From Calvatia gigantea (lineage: Eukaryota > Basidiomycota > Agaricomycetes > Agaricales > Lycoperdaceae), in the NCBI GenBank assembly GCA_025093985.1, contig JACAAK010000023.1, positions 62,001-126,000 on the forward strand: a stretch of 64,000 nt of DNA. Reading direction: 5' to 3'. A program made the translations under genes and the position numbers. Under the pieces are notes generated by a model, which was given only the letters and a program-made list of their open reading frames with translations, was not told where the DNA came from and did not search any database. Shown here piece by piece: positions 52,205 through 63,186 of this stretch (position 1 is its first letter; each line of letters begins with the position of its first letter).

Positions 52205-54089
52205 CTCCTTTTCTTTTCCCTTGTCCTGGGGCAGTGTCTTTACTTTTCTTCAAACAGATTATATCCTTTGGATGGTATGTAATATATTGGTATTTTATTA
52301 AGTGGTGATATAATGTGTTGATTAGGGTACAGGTAAATCATTGATTGTGACAGTATGCAATGGCCAAGGTACAAGCTATTGATCTGTTGATTATTCCAAT
52401 AGGCAATACTGTTCAATATCTATAAAGTATGAGTGAAACCACAATAGGTTTATAAGTCAAGCCTACAATAAGGCTATGAACAACTGTTGCCACAATAGAC
52501 AAATGCTACAATAGGCTAGTCCCAATAGACTAATGAGTCAAGCCCCAATAGGCTTTGAGAACAACCTAGCCTACAATAAGGCATACATGTTCTAGGTAAC
52601 CATAGAGGTATTTCTAGTTATATGGCAGTAACTAGTACTGTAGATTGGAGTTTGAAATAATGTTATGTGCACACTCACCTTGAGATTGTCTTCTCAAAGG
52701 GTGTCTATACAGACTTGTTCCCAATAGTCTAACTCAGAAGTCTATATATAGAGGGGATCCACTCAGGGACTTGTCTCTATATACAGCTGGTCAAGAAAGA
52801 AGGTGAGTCTCAGCAGATGAGCCTTAGTTCAGACAAGAGGATTGGTAAGGTAAGGACATGTAGCCTATTTCAAACTGGCTAATACAATGAGTATCTAACT
52901 AGCTACTTATACTAGATAAGTCAGAAGAAAGATAAAGACAAAGGATATGGTCATGTGTTTAACATGAACTATATAAGGAGAGAAGATAACCATATCAAGA
53001 AATCTCATAACTATAAGGCCATATCAAGTAGGGAGGGGAATGATGGTGAGTCTTCTGTATCAAAACAAGAGTAATGGAGAAGTGAACTATAGTACATACA
53101 AGGGATAGTTAAATAAAAGCAGACAAAGAAAGGAATAAGTCTATAGAAGGAAATGCTAGAGTAAGAAGTCATAACATATTCCAGCACCAATACCTTTGTC
53201 CATGTTTGTGGATAGCTACAATGTTCTTCACCTCCATCAATTTCCTCATCTGCCTGTTGTGACCTCAACTAAAACCAGTATCTATTCTCCCACCATCCAT
53301 CACAGACTATTACTGAGTGATTTTTATTGTAGCCCCTTTAACTGCTCAGGACAGTGATCATGAACTGCTGTGAGCAATGTCTTTCAAGGACATTGAGCTC
53401 ATTCTCCCACAACTAAAGAGAATTGCACAATCTTGATGCCTGGCTGACCATATGGAGAGAAATAACCTGCTTTAAGAAGATTTTTGTGTGAATTTCTCTC
53501 TCTTCTCGAAGCACTGTGTAACTGGATTGATGGTGTCCAGAATATCCATCCAATGTTTGGCTTTACAATTCTACCAGTGTCCAAGAATTCACCATCATTC
53601 AAGATGTTGCAGAGAAGTTCACAAAGGCATCAAAATTAGGAGTGTTTCTGTAGGCCAAACAGGTGCAATAACCATACATTGAACATATTAGGGACTCACA
53701 CCTTCAATGAAGCTTGGCCAGTCTAGCAAGGTATAGCAAGGTTTTTGACAGTGTCCTTGGGGCTCCTTGCCTTTATCATGACATGATTCAATATATCAGA
53801 GACCTATGCATGTGTGATTCCATCTCCCAACTTGCCACTATCACCATTCATGTCACCAAAGAGCTTGAACCAGGCACTCTTCCCACCTTTAATGTATTCC
53901 CCTTGCAATTCTGGATGATGCCCCTAAGTCCATGTTGCTGATTTTGAGATTGCTATTCCAGGCTTATACCTTTGAAGGGTATCATACATGGTCAAGGCCA
54001 GGGTGATGCATGATGATGGCATTAATGTTAGTGAGGGTTATCTCCTGATAGATTTTCAAGAAGAAAGCAAAGGACACTCAAGCAAAAAA
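52205..54089. other. Intergenic stretch with CAATAGG-type repeats; no gene recognised
   Basis: Between about 52437 and 52592 the word CAATA(A)GGCT or close variants recurs about seven times in irregular spacing, several adjoined by AAGTCAAGCC or GAGTCAAGCC. The rest is AT-rich with only short frames on either strand that lack codon-level conservation or motifs. A segment at 52661-53176 has LTR-like TGTTATG/CATAACA ends but no matching TSD. Confidence 0.5.
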
Positions 54090-54715
54090 ACTTTCTGTAT
54101 CCAGTGGTGTCCAGTGCATGACAAGGCAAAATAGTTTGTTATTCTGCCCACTTATGGCTGACATTTTGTTTTTGGCATGCTCTTACCATTGTCTTAGATT
54201 ATGGGATTATAGTGATGATTTTGGTTGATGGGATTGCTTGGTGGTTTGTTGTTCAATGTGAGCAAATACCAACACTTTGTGACCTTCGTCACAACCTAAC
54301 CTCCTACAACCCCCATCCCATCTCTGTCGTCATGTGGGCAACTTTCTAAGTCTCCTGGAACATCATCCTATATCCCAGTCACTTTGGCAAATTGTGCATT
54401 GGCTAACGACCCTCGAGTTTTCCCATCTCTATTGCTATGGTGATAGGGTGGACAAGATGGAGCGAGTTACACCTGTCAAATAGGGCATCACCCTTGAAAC
54501 AGTGGGGGGGAGGGCAATGGGAACCATTGCAGGACTGAATATAGAAGACACTGCGCTCGTTGGAGACATGGCATCATCAAGCTCTGGGCAAAGTCACAGA
54601 CATATGCTTGTTTGGAATGTGATCCGCCTTCCTGATGAATCTCCAGTGCTTTGATAAATTCATGGGGGAATGCCATTGACAGACTCGCAAGAGCTACAAT
54701 TCGAGGGTTACAGGG
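54090..54715 (+). pseudogene. Akr1-like DHHC palmitoyltransferase fragment (copy 1), decayed
   Basis: The segment is homologous to 56938-57830 but heavily mutated. Aligned parts are TFCIQW (CRD), HCLRLWDY against HCPWVWNY after the DHHC intron, KYQHFVTFVTT against NNHRHLVVFVTT, SQSLWQIVHWLTTLEFS against SQLWQVTCQMTTLEVS (the TTxE region), and MGTIAGLNIEDTALVGDMASS against MGAIAGLDTEDTVLVGDTASS. Frameshifts and stops are throughout. It lies directly beside F-box copy 1, as copy 2 lies beside an F-box fragment, so the pair was duplicated together. Confidence 0.65.
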
Positions 54716-54770
54716 GGGAATGACACGAACCAACTTGCATTGTCCATAGCGAGCTAGATAAAATCAATGA

Positions 54771-56262
54771 CCTTGATCTCTTTGACACTTTGCCTAAAAA
54801 GGCACCAGCCAGTTTCCTCATCAAAAAAAATATCCCAATACTTGGAATAGTCAATGCCTCAGGTCTTAATGAAGTTGGCATCGACATCCCCATCCCAATG
54901 ATACCTGAACCAGACAACAGCCGCACCCTCATGTGCTGTGCAACCTTTGTATAAACAAATTCCAGCAGAGGCATGGGTCGGTGTTGTACGCAGAAGTGAA
55001 TGCATGGTTGGTGGTCAGGGGAAAGAGGGATATAGATGCCGACCACGGTGCTTCTATCCTGCACTATGAGACAATAGCCATCAATGCCATCAAAGGTAAA
55101 GGAGGGAATACTAGTTGGAGCCAGGGACTTCTTGTAATAGGTCCAAAGGGGGTGTGTGACATCTTTATCACTTTGATATCCAACCTCAGGATCCCAATCC
55201 ATGACGAGATGGGACAGAGGAGGTATTGTGTAAATCAACACATTATGGACAACGCAGAGTACCCGGTCTTCGCCAATGAAATATATTCTTCCCTTTAATT
55301 TGGGTAAGTTACAACTTCTGACGTTGAGTATAGTCATACAAGATGACATACCGATTGCAGGTTTTCCACCACACGTATGCTTGCAATCACAAGCTCAGTC
55401 GACGTACACTCCTTCCATTTAAATACTTCAATCCAACCGACCTGCCCTCTGACGACAGCGCATGCGGCAAGGTCACTGTGGAGTCCAATTGCACATGTCG
55501 GGACATCTCTTCTGATGTGCAGAATTGAGATAAGTTTGTGTGCTGTGAGAGTCGCGGTTGGTCCTACCCTGACCAACCGTGCCCGTTGAATGTGTAACCA
55601 CCCGAACCAGGGGACTAGATGCACTGTTGATATATATGAGTTGACTGAAACACAGAAATTATAATATGACAGAGCTGACTTATGGATCTACAGGAATTAA
55701 AAGCAAACGTGAAATCAAGAACAGGTTCTTCGTGGTTGATATCCACAGTAATTTCTGTTGGCCCTGCTTCTTCTTTTTTGGGTGCAGAGGGTTCAAGAAG
55801 TAACCGGGGGACAGGGTTTTCCGAGTTGAGGTCATAGAAATCTACATGTCTAGTCTCCCGAATTGTGAGGAGCCAACATCCACCTGGAACAAAGCTCAGG
55901 CACATTGTGTCCTTTGGCGTGTCAAGAATGCGTGTTGTTGGGACAACGGCTTTTCTCCACCAAATTTGATCAATTGTGAGTCGAGGCCAGATCCATTCAT
56001 GAAGGTCGTTGGTTGAGAGGCCGTTGATAGTTCCATTCTCTGGGCGGGGGATATTGAAATGTTGGGCGGCATATCTCTTCGCAAGCAAATGCCAGACCAC
56101 TTGGGCTTCCGTTGCCTCACGAAATTTTCTTGTAGACTAGGCACTGCTTAGGTGTATATCATAATAAAAATAGTTGTGACATACTTGTCCCAACGAAATT
56201 ACGTCAATGAAATCTAAATGTGACACAATTTCAGATAGCAGTTCGAGTGGCAAGTCATGGAT
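54771..56262 (-). pseudogene. F-box protein gene, copy 1, decayed
   Basis: On the minus strand exon 1 encodes an F-box helix (GIHDLPLELLSEIVSHLDF). Introns follow at 56137-56184 (48 nt), about 55620-55675 and about 55290-55348. Exon 2 reads STRKFREATEAQVVWHLLAKRY..WIWPRL, exon 3 HLVPWFGWLHIQRARL..WIEVFKWKEC, exon 4 GRIYFIGEDRVLCVV..YQSDKDVTHPLW. F-box proteins link substrates to SCF ubiquitin ligases; the C-terminal repeats here would be the substrate side. No ATG is seen in frame before the F-box. A frameshift near 54950 and a TGA after DANFIKT break the end. It is paired with copy 2 (61523-63100). Confidence 0.7.
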
Positions 56263-56504
56263 TCCGGTTGGCTGTCGGGCAAAGTTATGGAAAAAAGCTG
56301 AGGGCTATATGAGTTATGTCTATTCGAGGATGTTGGATCACATACTGAATGCAATTGTGACAATTCCACAGACAGCCAGAAGAAGAAGATTGAGTAGTAT
56401 GAGAGGAAGATTCTCAAAACTGTTGAAAACACGAGAACACATCTGTCACACTTCTTGCACTCAGGCGTGAGGTGTGTCACAGCTCTTTCTTTTAACATGA
56501 TATC

Positions 56505-56915
56505 CAGCTAAGCAGTGCCCAGTCTGCCAGAAAGTTTCGTGAGGCAACGGAAGCCTGAGTGGTCTGGCATTCGCTCGCAAAGAGATACGCTGCCTGACAT
56601 TTTAATATTCCCTGCTCAGGGAATGGAACCATCGACTCCCTTCTGACCAACGATCTTCGTGAATGGATATGGCCCTGTCTTGCAATCAATCAAATCTGGA
56701 AGAAAAAAATGGTGGTCCCCACAAAATGCAGACTTAATGCGATTGAGGACACAACATACCTCAGTATTGTTCACGGTGGGCGCTGGCTTCTTGCAGTTTG
56801 GAAAACTGGGCATGCAGATTTTACTGACCTCAACCCAAAAGTGTCTGTTCCCCAGCCATTATTGGAACCTCTACACCAAGCGCGGAGGAGGCAGTCGATG
56901 AAACTTGTTGGGTTA
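56505..56915 (+). pseudogene. F-box gene fragment (copy 3), opposite orientation to copy 1
   Basis: It matches exon 2 of the F-box genes: SRKFREATEA, VVWHSLAKRYAA, HFNIPCSGNGTIDSLLTNDLR, EWIWPCLAINQIWKKKMVV, GGRWLLAVWKTGHADF, PLLEPLHQ. TGA codons replace Q and a nearby codon. It lacks the F-box itself and all later exons and fuses at about 56915-56938 to the palmitoyltransferase fragment. With copy 1 it forms an inverted duplication around about 56300. Confidence 0.7.
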
Positions 56916-56937
56916 TCGAGGAACTGGCATCAGAAGA

Positions 56938-58089
56938 ACGCTCGAATGGGCAAACATCCTGTATCCAGTGTACGGCAAGAAAACCCCTCCACTCGAAACA
57001 CTGTCAAGTGTGTGACAAATGTATTGCCTGAGTGACCAGTGAGTCCGTTGGTACGCAGCTCACATTGTATTTCTGACTGTATTTAAGTCATTGTCCCTGG
57101 GTATGGAATTATGGTAGGTAATGTTTTCGACTCTTTGTATGCGAACTCGCCCAATGACCTCTCTTAATTGGTGCGAACAACCACCGCCACCTTGTGGTTT
57201 TTGTCACTACTCTCTTGCTCAGGATCATTGTCTTCAACTACCTAACCTATAACTGTGTGTTCCCTTGTCAAGGATAATTACACAACCGTCTTACTTTCCC
57301 CCTCCTCCAGTCTTCTCAAGTATTCCAGTCTCCTAAGACCCTTCCCTTTTATCACCCGGATGCGTCCTTCCTGCGGACCTCTGTTTCCTAACCTCGTACG
57401 ACACTTTCCTCGTCTCCATCGCATCTCCATTGTGGCCTGGGCTACCCTCCAATTGTCCTGGACCATCATACTCCTCCCATCCCAACTTTGGCAAGTCACA
57501 TGCCAGATGACCACCCTCGAGGTCTCCAATCTCGGTTGTTACAGTTACATGGGCGGAGGGTGGTGGAGCAAGTTACGCCAGTCAAATGGGGCATCATCAC
57601 TGAAATGGTGGAGGTGCAATGGGGGCCATCGCAGGATTGGATACAGAAGACACTGTGCTTGTTGGAGACACAGCGTCGTCGAACTCAGGCCACAGCCACA
57701 GACATACATCTTGTTCAGGGTATGGTTCCGCCTTCTTGATGAACCTCCTGGGCTTCGATAGGTTCACAAAGGGGAAAGCCGTTGATGGACTCCCAAGAGC
57801 TGGGAAGGCATCAAACCCATTCAACCTTGGTATTGCTGGGAATTGTAAAGACTTTTGGACTAAGGGAAGAGAGTTGGGTGTGGAGTACGAAGTGCTTTAT
57901 GATGTTCCTCTAGAGGGATTCCGAGAAGTGAAGATGCGGAGGAAAGAGAGGGAGGATTATGGTGACGGTGAGGGTGGCACTGGTGAGGGGAGGAAAAAGA
58001 GCGGTAGGAAGGGGTTGTTCATGGGTCTTGGGATTGGCGGAAGTTCAAGGAGGGGTGGATATGAGCCTATTAGTACCAACCAAGCATAG
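56938..58089 (+). pseudogene. Akr1-like DHHC palmitoyltransferase, C-terminal half (copy 2)
   Basis: Family role: transfers palmitate to cysteines of membrane proteins at the Golgi or endosomes. Visible parts: cysteine-rich domain CIQCTARKPLHSKHCQVCDKC (56963 on); DHHC assembled across an intron (GACCA at about 57037, then TCATTGT at about 57090), HCPWVWNY; NNHRHLVVFVTTLLL; a membrane segment WATLQLSWTIILLPSQLW; the TTxE motif QMTTLEVSNLG near 57508; and the C-terminal NPFNLGIAGNCKDFWTKGRELGVEYE, ending at TAG 58087. Just before the DHHC a TGA and a missing base break the frame; another shift lies near 57600. The N-terminal ankyrin part is absent, replaced by an F-box fragment. It is probably a pseudogene. 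Confidence 0.72.
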
Positions 58090-59426
58090 GACATGCTCTG
58101 CCATATGATATGTTGTGACCCTTCTGTGAGTGTATGTTTGGACATCGTTGTATTTTGAACTTTTGATGCATTTGCCCTGACTTCGCTGTTCCTTGTACAC
58201 TACTAGTACACCACTAATGAGCTCTTTGGCCAGGCACGTCATTTTGGTGCCCAGCAACAAAGTTAGGAATAAGGTAGTTCAAAATATATCCAAATGGATG
58301 TTTTTCTTCAGCTGTTCGGGACTGATTGTCAGCAGGTTGTCTCACAACATCTGTCACTAGCTCGCTCGAGTCATTCTGGCATCCTTTGCTTATCTGTACA
58401 TCATCCACGTTCATACCTACAGGCGCCCCGTCCATCCATCCCAGCGATAGCGAGGACATCTACAGCTTGAGAGCCAAATCAGGGTTCTCAATTCCAGTTC
58501 TTGAGCGCGAATTCATGCAATAATGCTGATGCTTATGCATGAGTTGCATTTAGCCGAGATTTTTTAATCATGTATTGCGGAGCTCCACAGACGACAATAA
58601 AGTTGAAGACCATGAGGCTGGCACCCATGGGTGCAAGAAACACATATGTCTTAGGAGTGGCACCCTGCGCCTCTTGATAGGTCATATGCGTGTCCAAGTT
58701 TGGCCGGCCTTCCAGCTCTTTGGAGCTCACTCTCTATATCCATGACATTCACTGAGTATTAGGCAAGGCCGCCGTTGATATTCAGTTCCTTAGAATGGGT
58801 ACAACATGTGGAAACCCTAATCGCATTGACTTTATGTGCATTTATCCCCCATTTAGCAGATCTACAAGACTGCTTTGTTCTGCCATTGCGCTTATCGCCC
58901 GGCCACCAACCTTTCCGTAGTAGAAGACACCCACTGTCCCTCCGTACGCGCCTTGTGGTGGGTCATGCGGCCTCACCTGGTTCTTTTGGGTATTCGACGG
59001 CCAATTGTGGTAGGGTTTACAATGGCATCTTCCTCCCGATCAGGTCTCTGCATTCACAGAAAAATCACTGGGCACTCTCGATTTGGACGCTGTGCAAGCA
59101 TTGCACTAAATTTTAGCATTGACATTCAGGCAGCACGTTGCTGTGTGCTTTGTTCTGTCACAGCCAACGATAGGCCACTCAGTGTGGCCCTCCCAGTAAA
59201 ATCTCCCAAACCTGTGCATCAGCTGCTTTGACGCATTTTTGATTATATCATTGTCCCCCTCATGCAACTCCTTGGCACCACAGTGTGGCCAATTGTGTGG
59301 TGTCGGATGATACCTCAGGTCGAATGTTATTTAACCCACACTTGAATTGACAAGATATCCAGTCCCTCCATAAATACCCTTCAAACTGCTTTTGTTCCCG
59401 CACCACTGACATCCAATCCCACTACA
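58090..59426. other. No firm gene; two small minus-strand frames and one plus-strand frame
   Basis: On the minus strand, frames at about 58533-58742 (with a hydrophobic stretch TYVFLAPMGASLMVFNFIVV) and 58214-58459 could be exons of a small membrane protein, but no clear start, splice sites or family is recognised. Plus-strand frames at 58775-59231 overlap in different phases and show no motif. I treat the stretch as unassigned. Confidence 0.35.
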
Positions 59427-60088
59427 ATGAGCAAAAAACCCTCCAAAAAAACTACAAACCCCCATGGTAAACTCCGCAAGGTACCGGCTGCTGCCTTAGG
59501 TGATACCTCAGCTCCGAGTCAATACCAGGCTGTGAAGGGCTCCGAAACAAGGTCATCCCAGTCCACCAGCAAACAAGACCAGCCACTAAATGACAGAGAC
59601 CCGGATCCTACTGCAATACGCCCTGAAACACCTCCAAACTTGCGCACTAGATCCGACACACAAAAGTGGGAGGAGGTTGTAAAAGCCAGTCAAATTATAC
59701 AACAGCAACTCAAGAGGATCCGTGAACTTTTCCCTGCCATACAGGTCAAGCAAAGTAGTAAGTCATCTAGTTTAGACTCCTTAGAAGAACATAGATTCAT
59801 GGATTGATTCCGCAAGCTGCGCCACAATCTAGTGAGAAGACCGTGGGCCGTGATGTTGTCAAGGAGATTGGTGAGCATCAATTACTTCAGTCAAAGCATT
59901 CATCAAAAGTCAATAATTTATTTAGATGACTTTGACTCTGCATTCATCAAACACAACTGCTTCGAGGCTGCTATGTCAAAGGAGGTTACAGCTCCACTGC
60001 CAGGATCGAAGAATGGCCCTCTATGCGGTCCCGCAAGGATCATTGAATATGTCTATGAGGACTTCAAAATCGATCTCAGGTCTTGAGA
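59427..60088 (+). CDS. Hypothetical protein, Lys/Ser-rich N-terminus, at least two exons
   Basis: I do not recognise the family. ATG 59427 opens MSKKPSKKTTNPHGKLRKVP, a basic, disordered-looking region, then DPTAIRPETPPNLRTRSDTQ and a possible helix (VVKASQIIQQQLKRIRELFP), to TGA 59805. A likely intron at about 59870-59924 (GTGAGC..TTTAG) would join KTVGRDVVKEI to DDFDSAFIKHNCFEAAM, with stop TGA near 60086. How the first frame joins the second is unclear, so the gene may be broken or contain another small intron. It precedes the nuclease-like gene and may be its 5' part. Confidence 0.4.
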
Positions 60089-60189
60089 AGACAATGTTGA
60101 GGATATTGTATGGGGAGGGATGTCACGTAAGTAGTCGCAGCACATCATAAGATATCAAAGGTTGACCCCAGTTCTAACTGAACAGTGAT

Positions 60190-61545
60190 GTACAGTGACA
60201 ACGATCAAGATGCCGAGGGACATGCTGGGCGGGAGAGTGACTTTGATGCTGACATTGCAGTAGAACTTGGAGACAAAGTTAACTTCCTTGAAGCTGTAGT
60301 AGAGGAGGTCGGGAAGTTGGCATTGAACGATAAAGTTGTGAGTGCATTCTTTTGTTCCCCTTAGGCGCCCTGGTAGTAAACTTACCCATCATCCTCCACT
60401 CCTTGTTCAGTCCCAATCCTTTTCGACTGTTAGGAGGAAGGATTACCGTAGACTGGGTATTATGGAGAGCGGTGAAGTTTCAGCTGAGGCCCTATGCCTG
60501 GCAGTGATTGAAGGCATCAGCTCTGGTGCCCTGGAGATGCCTCGCTTTGAACAAGGTTGGGAAAGCATGTTAAAAGAGATGGAGATATGAATGGTCACTA
60601 CAATTGACAACTTTTGGAATATCTTGGTATGTGTCATCACTCCTGGTAGTGAAATAGGCGGGTACTCACTCTGTTTCACCGCTTGACACCAGTCCGAGGA
60701 AAGTACGCGGCTACTCATCAATGACATCAAGTATTGCCTGGTTTCAGGCAGGGTTAAGGGACCTGACGACGACTTTCGGATCCTCTGTTTTCCTGAATTC
60801 TCATTTGGGTCGCAACTGAGGTCCAGTGTGAAGGTGCCCCCACCCTCTTTTGGGACAACGTCGCGGTGCTCATATATATGCCCTAGGATTATACTGCCCT
60901 TCATGGCATTGCCATGAAGATTGAAAATCAGGCAGGACACATGACATCTTTATCTGGTTCTACGGATTATTTCACAATTTCATCAGTGGACCCAGGATTT
61001 CATCAATTATTAAAGAATAATCAGTCACGGTGGGGAAGTAGTGCAATGGAGATGTACAATCGACTGGCTGAGATCTGGTCAATGAGAGGGGAGGCTTTCG
61101 TTATTGTGGAGGCCAAGTCTCTGCTTGCAAGACTGGAAAATTATGTCCCTCAAGTTGTTGCCGAGGCCATAGCCTTGTGAGTAGCCATTCGAGTCCCAGA
61201 TAGTGCAACCGTATAATTGTGTATGATAGAGGGCACTCTCGAGGTAAATCACATGTCCCATTCTGCCTTACCTCTGGAACACAGTGGATTTTTGGCATTG
61301 TTCATGGCAGAGGTAAACAACGAGAATTCTGGAGGACATCAGCAATGCCATTCAGGCCAACGGCAGGGGGGATTTTGCTGGTGATAACCCTGCTATTAAG
61401 TTGGGTGTGTACCTTCATTACGTCAATAGTAGAATTTGGAAGGCTGAATAGATCAATCAGGTATCCGTTGATCCTAAAGAACTATGGAAGCTGGGGGAGA
61501 GCAAGGATAGCTAGCACGAATTTTACGTACTTCGGAACGAGTTAG
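60190..61545 (+). CDS. Gene with PD-(D/E)XK-like motif, multi-exon, uncertain integrity
   Basis: Exons can be traced: SEALCLAVIEG-type segment MESGEVSAEALCLAVIEGIS (60462 on), an intron at about 60628-60692 (GTATGT..CACCAG), SEESTRLLINDIKYCLVSGRV with GPDDDF, then IENQAGHM and RGEAFVIVEAKSLLARL, YVPQVVAEAIAL to TGA 61180, and a further exon FCLTSGTQWIFGIV near 61262. The spacing of D (DDDF) and E-x-K (VEAKS) followed by YVPQ and an Ala-rich helix resembles the restriction-nuclease-like fold common in fungal genomes; this is inference. TGA codons near 60588 and 60908 suggest either unseen introns or decay. Confidence 0.38.
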
Positions 61546-63100
61546 ATATGAAATCGACCACCCAGAATTTATTCACAGTTCTCCTGAAAAGGCACTGGCC
61601 GGTCTCTTCATTGAAAAGTACTCCCACAAAGTGTCCATGTTTTTCCCCTTGAGCATTAATGAAGTTTGAATCAGCATTGGCATTCCATCCATAGCCAAGG
61701 CGGATGGCAGGTGCATCCTCATACGTTGCACATCCCTTGTATAAACCAGTCCCAATAGGGAGTGAGAAAGGAGGTTGTATTCGGAAGCGAACACACGGCA
61801 AGTGATTGGGAGAGACAGGAATGTAGATGCCGACCAGGTCCCTCCTGTCTTGGACCACAAGGCGATAACTAGTAGTACCATCAAAGTAAAGAGATGGGGA
61901 ATTCCTCGGGGCAGAGGGCTTGTAAGACCAGATAGGTTGTGTAACATCATCATCACTTTGGTATCCAACCTCAGGATCCCAGTTTACAAGGAGACGAGAG
62001 AAAGCTGGCATCCGGTAGATGAAAATGTTGTATCTTTCAATGCAGAGGATGCGGTCCTTCCCAATAAAGTATATCCCATCCTGCATCTGGGGTGGGTTAA
62101 TATCTTTGGATCAAGCAAAAACTGGCAGAATTAACATACACAGTGGAAGCCTTCCTTAATGCGTAGACTTGTTAAGACGAGTTCTGTCGATGAGCATTCT
62201 TTCCATTTGAAAACTTCGATCCAACTGTCCCATCCACTAGCGACATTTCATGCAACAAGGCCACCACTGAGTCCAGTTGCGCATGCAATTACATCTTTTC
62301 TGATGTGCGGAATTGAAACAAGTTTATGTGCTGTGAGAATGGCTGATGGCCCCGCCCCGGCTAGTTGTGCCCTTCAAATATGTAACCACCCAACTCGTTG
62401 CCCTGTCGACGCATGGGTAAGTTGACTATAAAGTGCGGAGAAATCAAAGCTGACATATGGGCCCAATGGAGCTGAAGGCAAACGTGAAATCAAGAAGGGG
62501 AGCTTCGCGGTTGATGTCTACAACAAGTTGTATCGGACCTGCTTCTTCCTTCTCAGGTACAGAGGGTTCTAGCAATAACTGGGGGGCAGGCGCTTCCAAA
62601 TTGAGGTTGTAGAAATCTACATGCCCGGTTTTCCGAATGGTGAGAAGCCAACATCCACTAGGAATGAGGTCCATGTACAATGTATCCTTATGCATATCAA
62701 GCCAGTGTGTCATAGGGGGGACCACTGTCTTTTTCCTCCAGATGTGATCAATTGCAAGGCGAGGCCATATCCATTCACGAAGATCTCTGGTCGCAAGAGA
62801 GTCCATAGTTCCATTCTCTGGGCACAGGATGTTGAAATGTCGGGCGGCGTACCTCTTCGCGAGGGAGTGCCAGACCACTCGAGCTCCTGTTGCCTCACGA
62901 AGTTTTCTGGTTGACTGGACACTGCTTGAGTGAATATCAGAATATAAATAGCCAGGACATACCTGGCATAATGAAATCATGTCAACGAAATCTAAATATG
63001 ACACAATTTCCGACAGCAGTTCAAGAGGCAGGTCATGAACACCCAACGGCCGTTGGACGTGTTTGCGGCGAAATGCTGAAGGCTATGAATGAGCAATGTT
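61523..63100 (-). pseudogene. F-box protein gene, copy 2, in-frame stops in exon 3
   Basis: Minus strand. Exon 1 (down to 62963) holds the F-box GVHDLPLELLSEIVSYLDF; introns at 62915-62962 (48 nt), 62403-62454 (52 nt) and 62081-62139 (59 nt) have GT..AG borders. Exon 2 reads STRKLREATGARVVWHSLAKRY; exon 4 reads DGIYFIGKDRILCIERYN and YFDGTTSYRLVVQDRRDLVGI, and ends at 61523. Exon 3 aligns with copy 1 but has TGA after VGWLHI and after GLVA. No ATG is seen at the F-box start; an upstream exon may supply it. A hydrophobic stretch just upstream (63110-63185, LFNLFLLAMCGIIGIVYSM) is also present beside copy 1. Proposed role as for copy 1: SCF substrate adaptor. Confidence 0.7.
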
Positions 63101-63186
63101 TCTTCATAGCTTATAGAAGATCATACTGTAGACAATTCCGATGATTCCACACATGGCCAGGAGAAAAAGGTTGAACAGCATGAGAG

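Noticed and set aside
52661..53176. Possible solo LTR with TGTTATG/CATAACA ends
   Set aside because: Flanks AATAA and TATTC do not match, no second copy is present, and no reading frame is restored by removing it.
53488..53941. Plus-strand frames that might be an old gene
   Set aside because: Short, broken by stops, and without a recognisable motif.
58214..58742. Small membrane protein gene on the minus strand
   Set aside because: There is one hydrophobic stretch but no clear start, splice sites or family; not enough to call.
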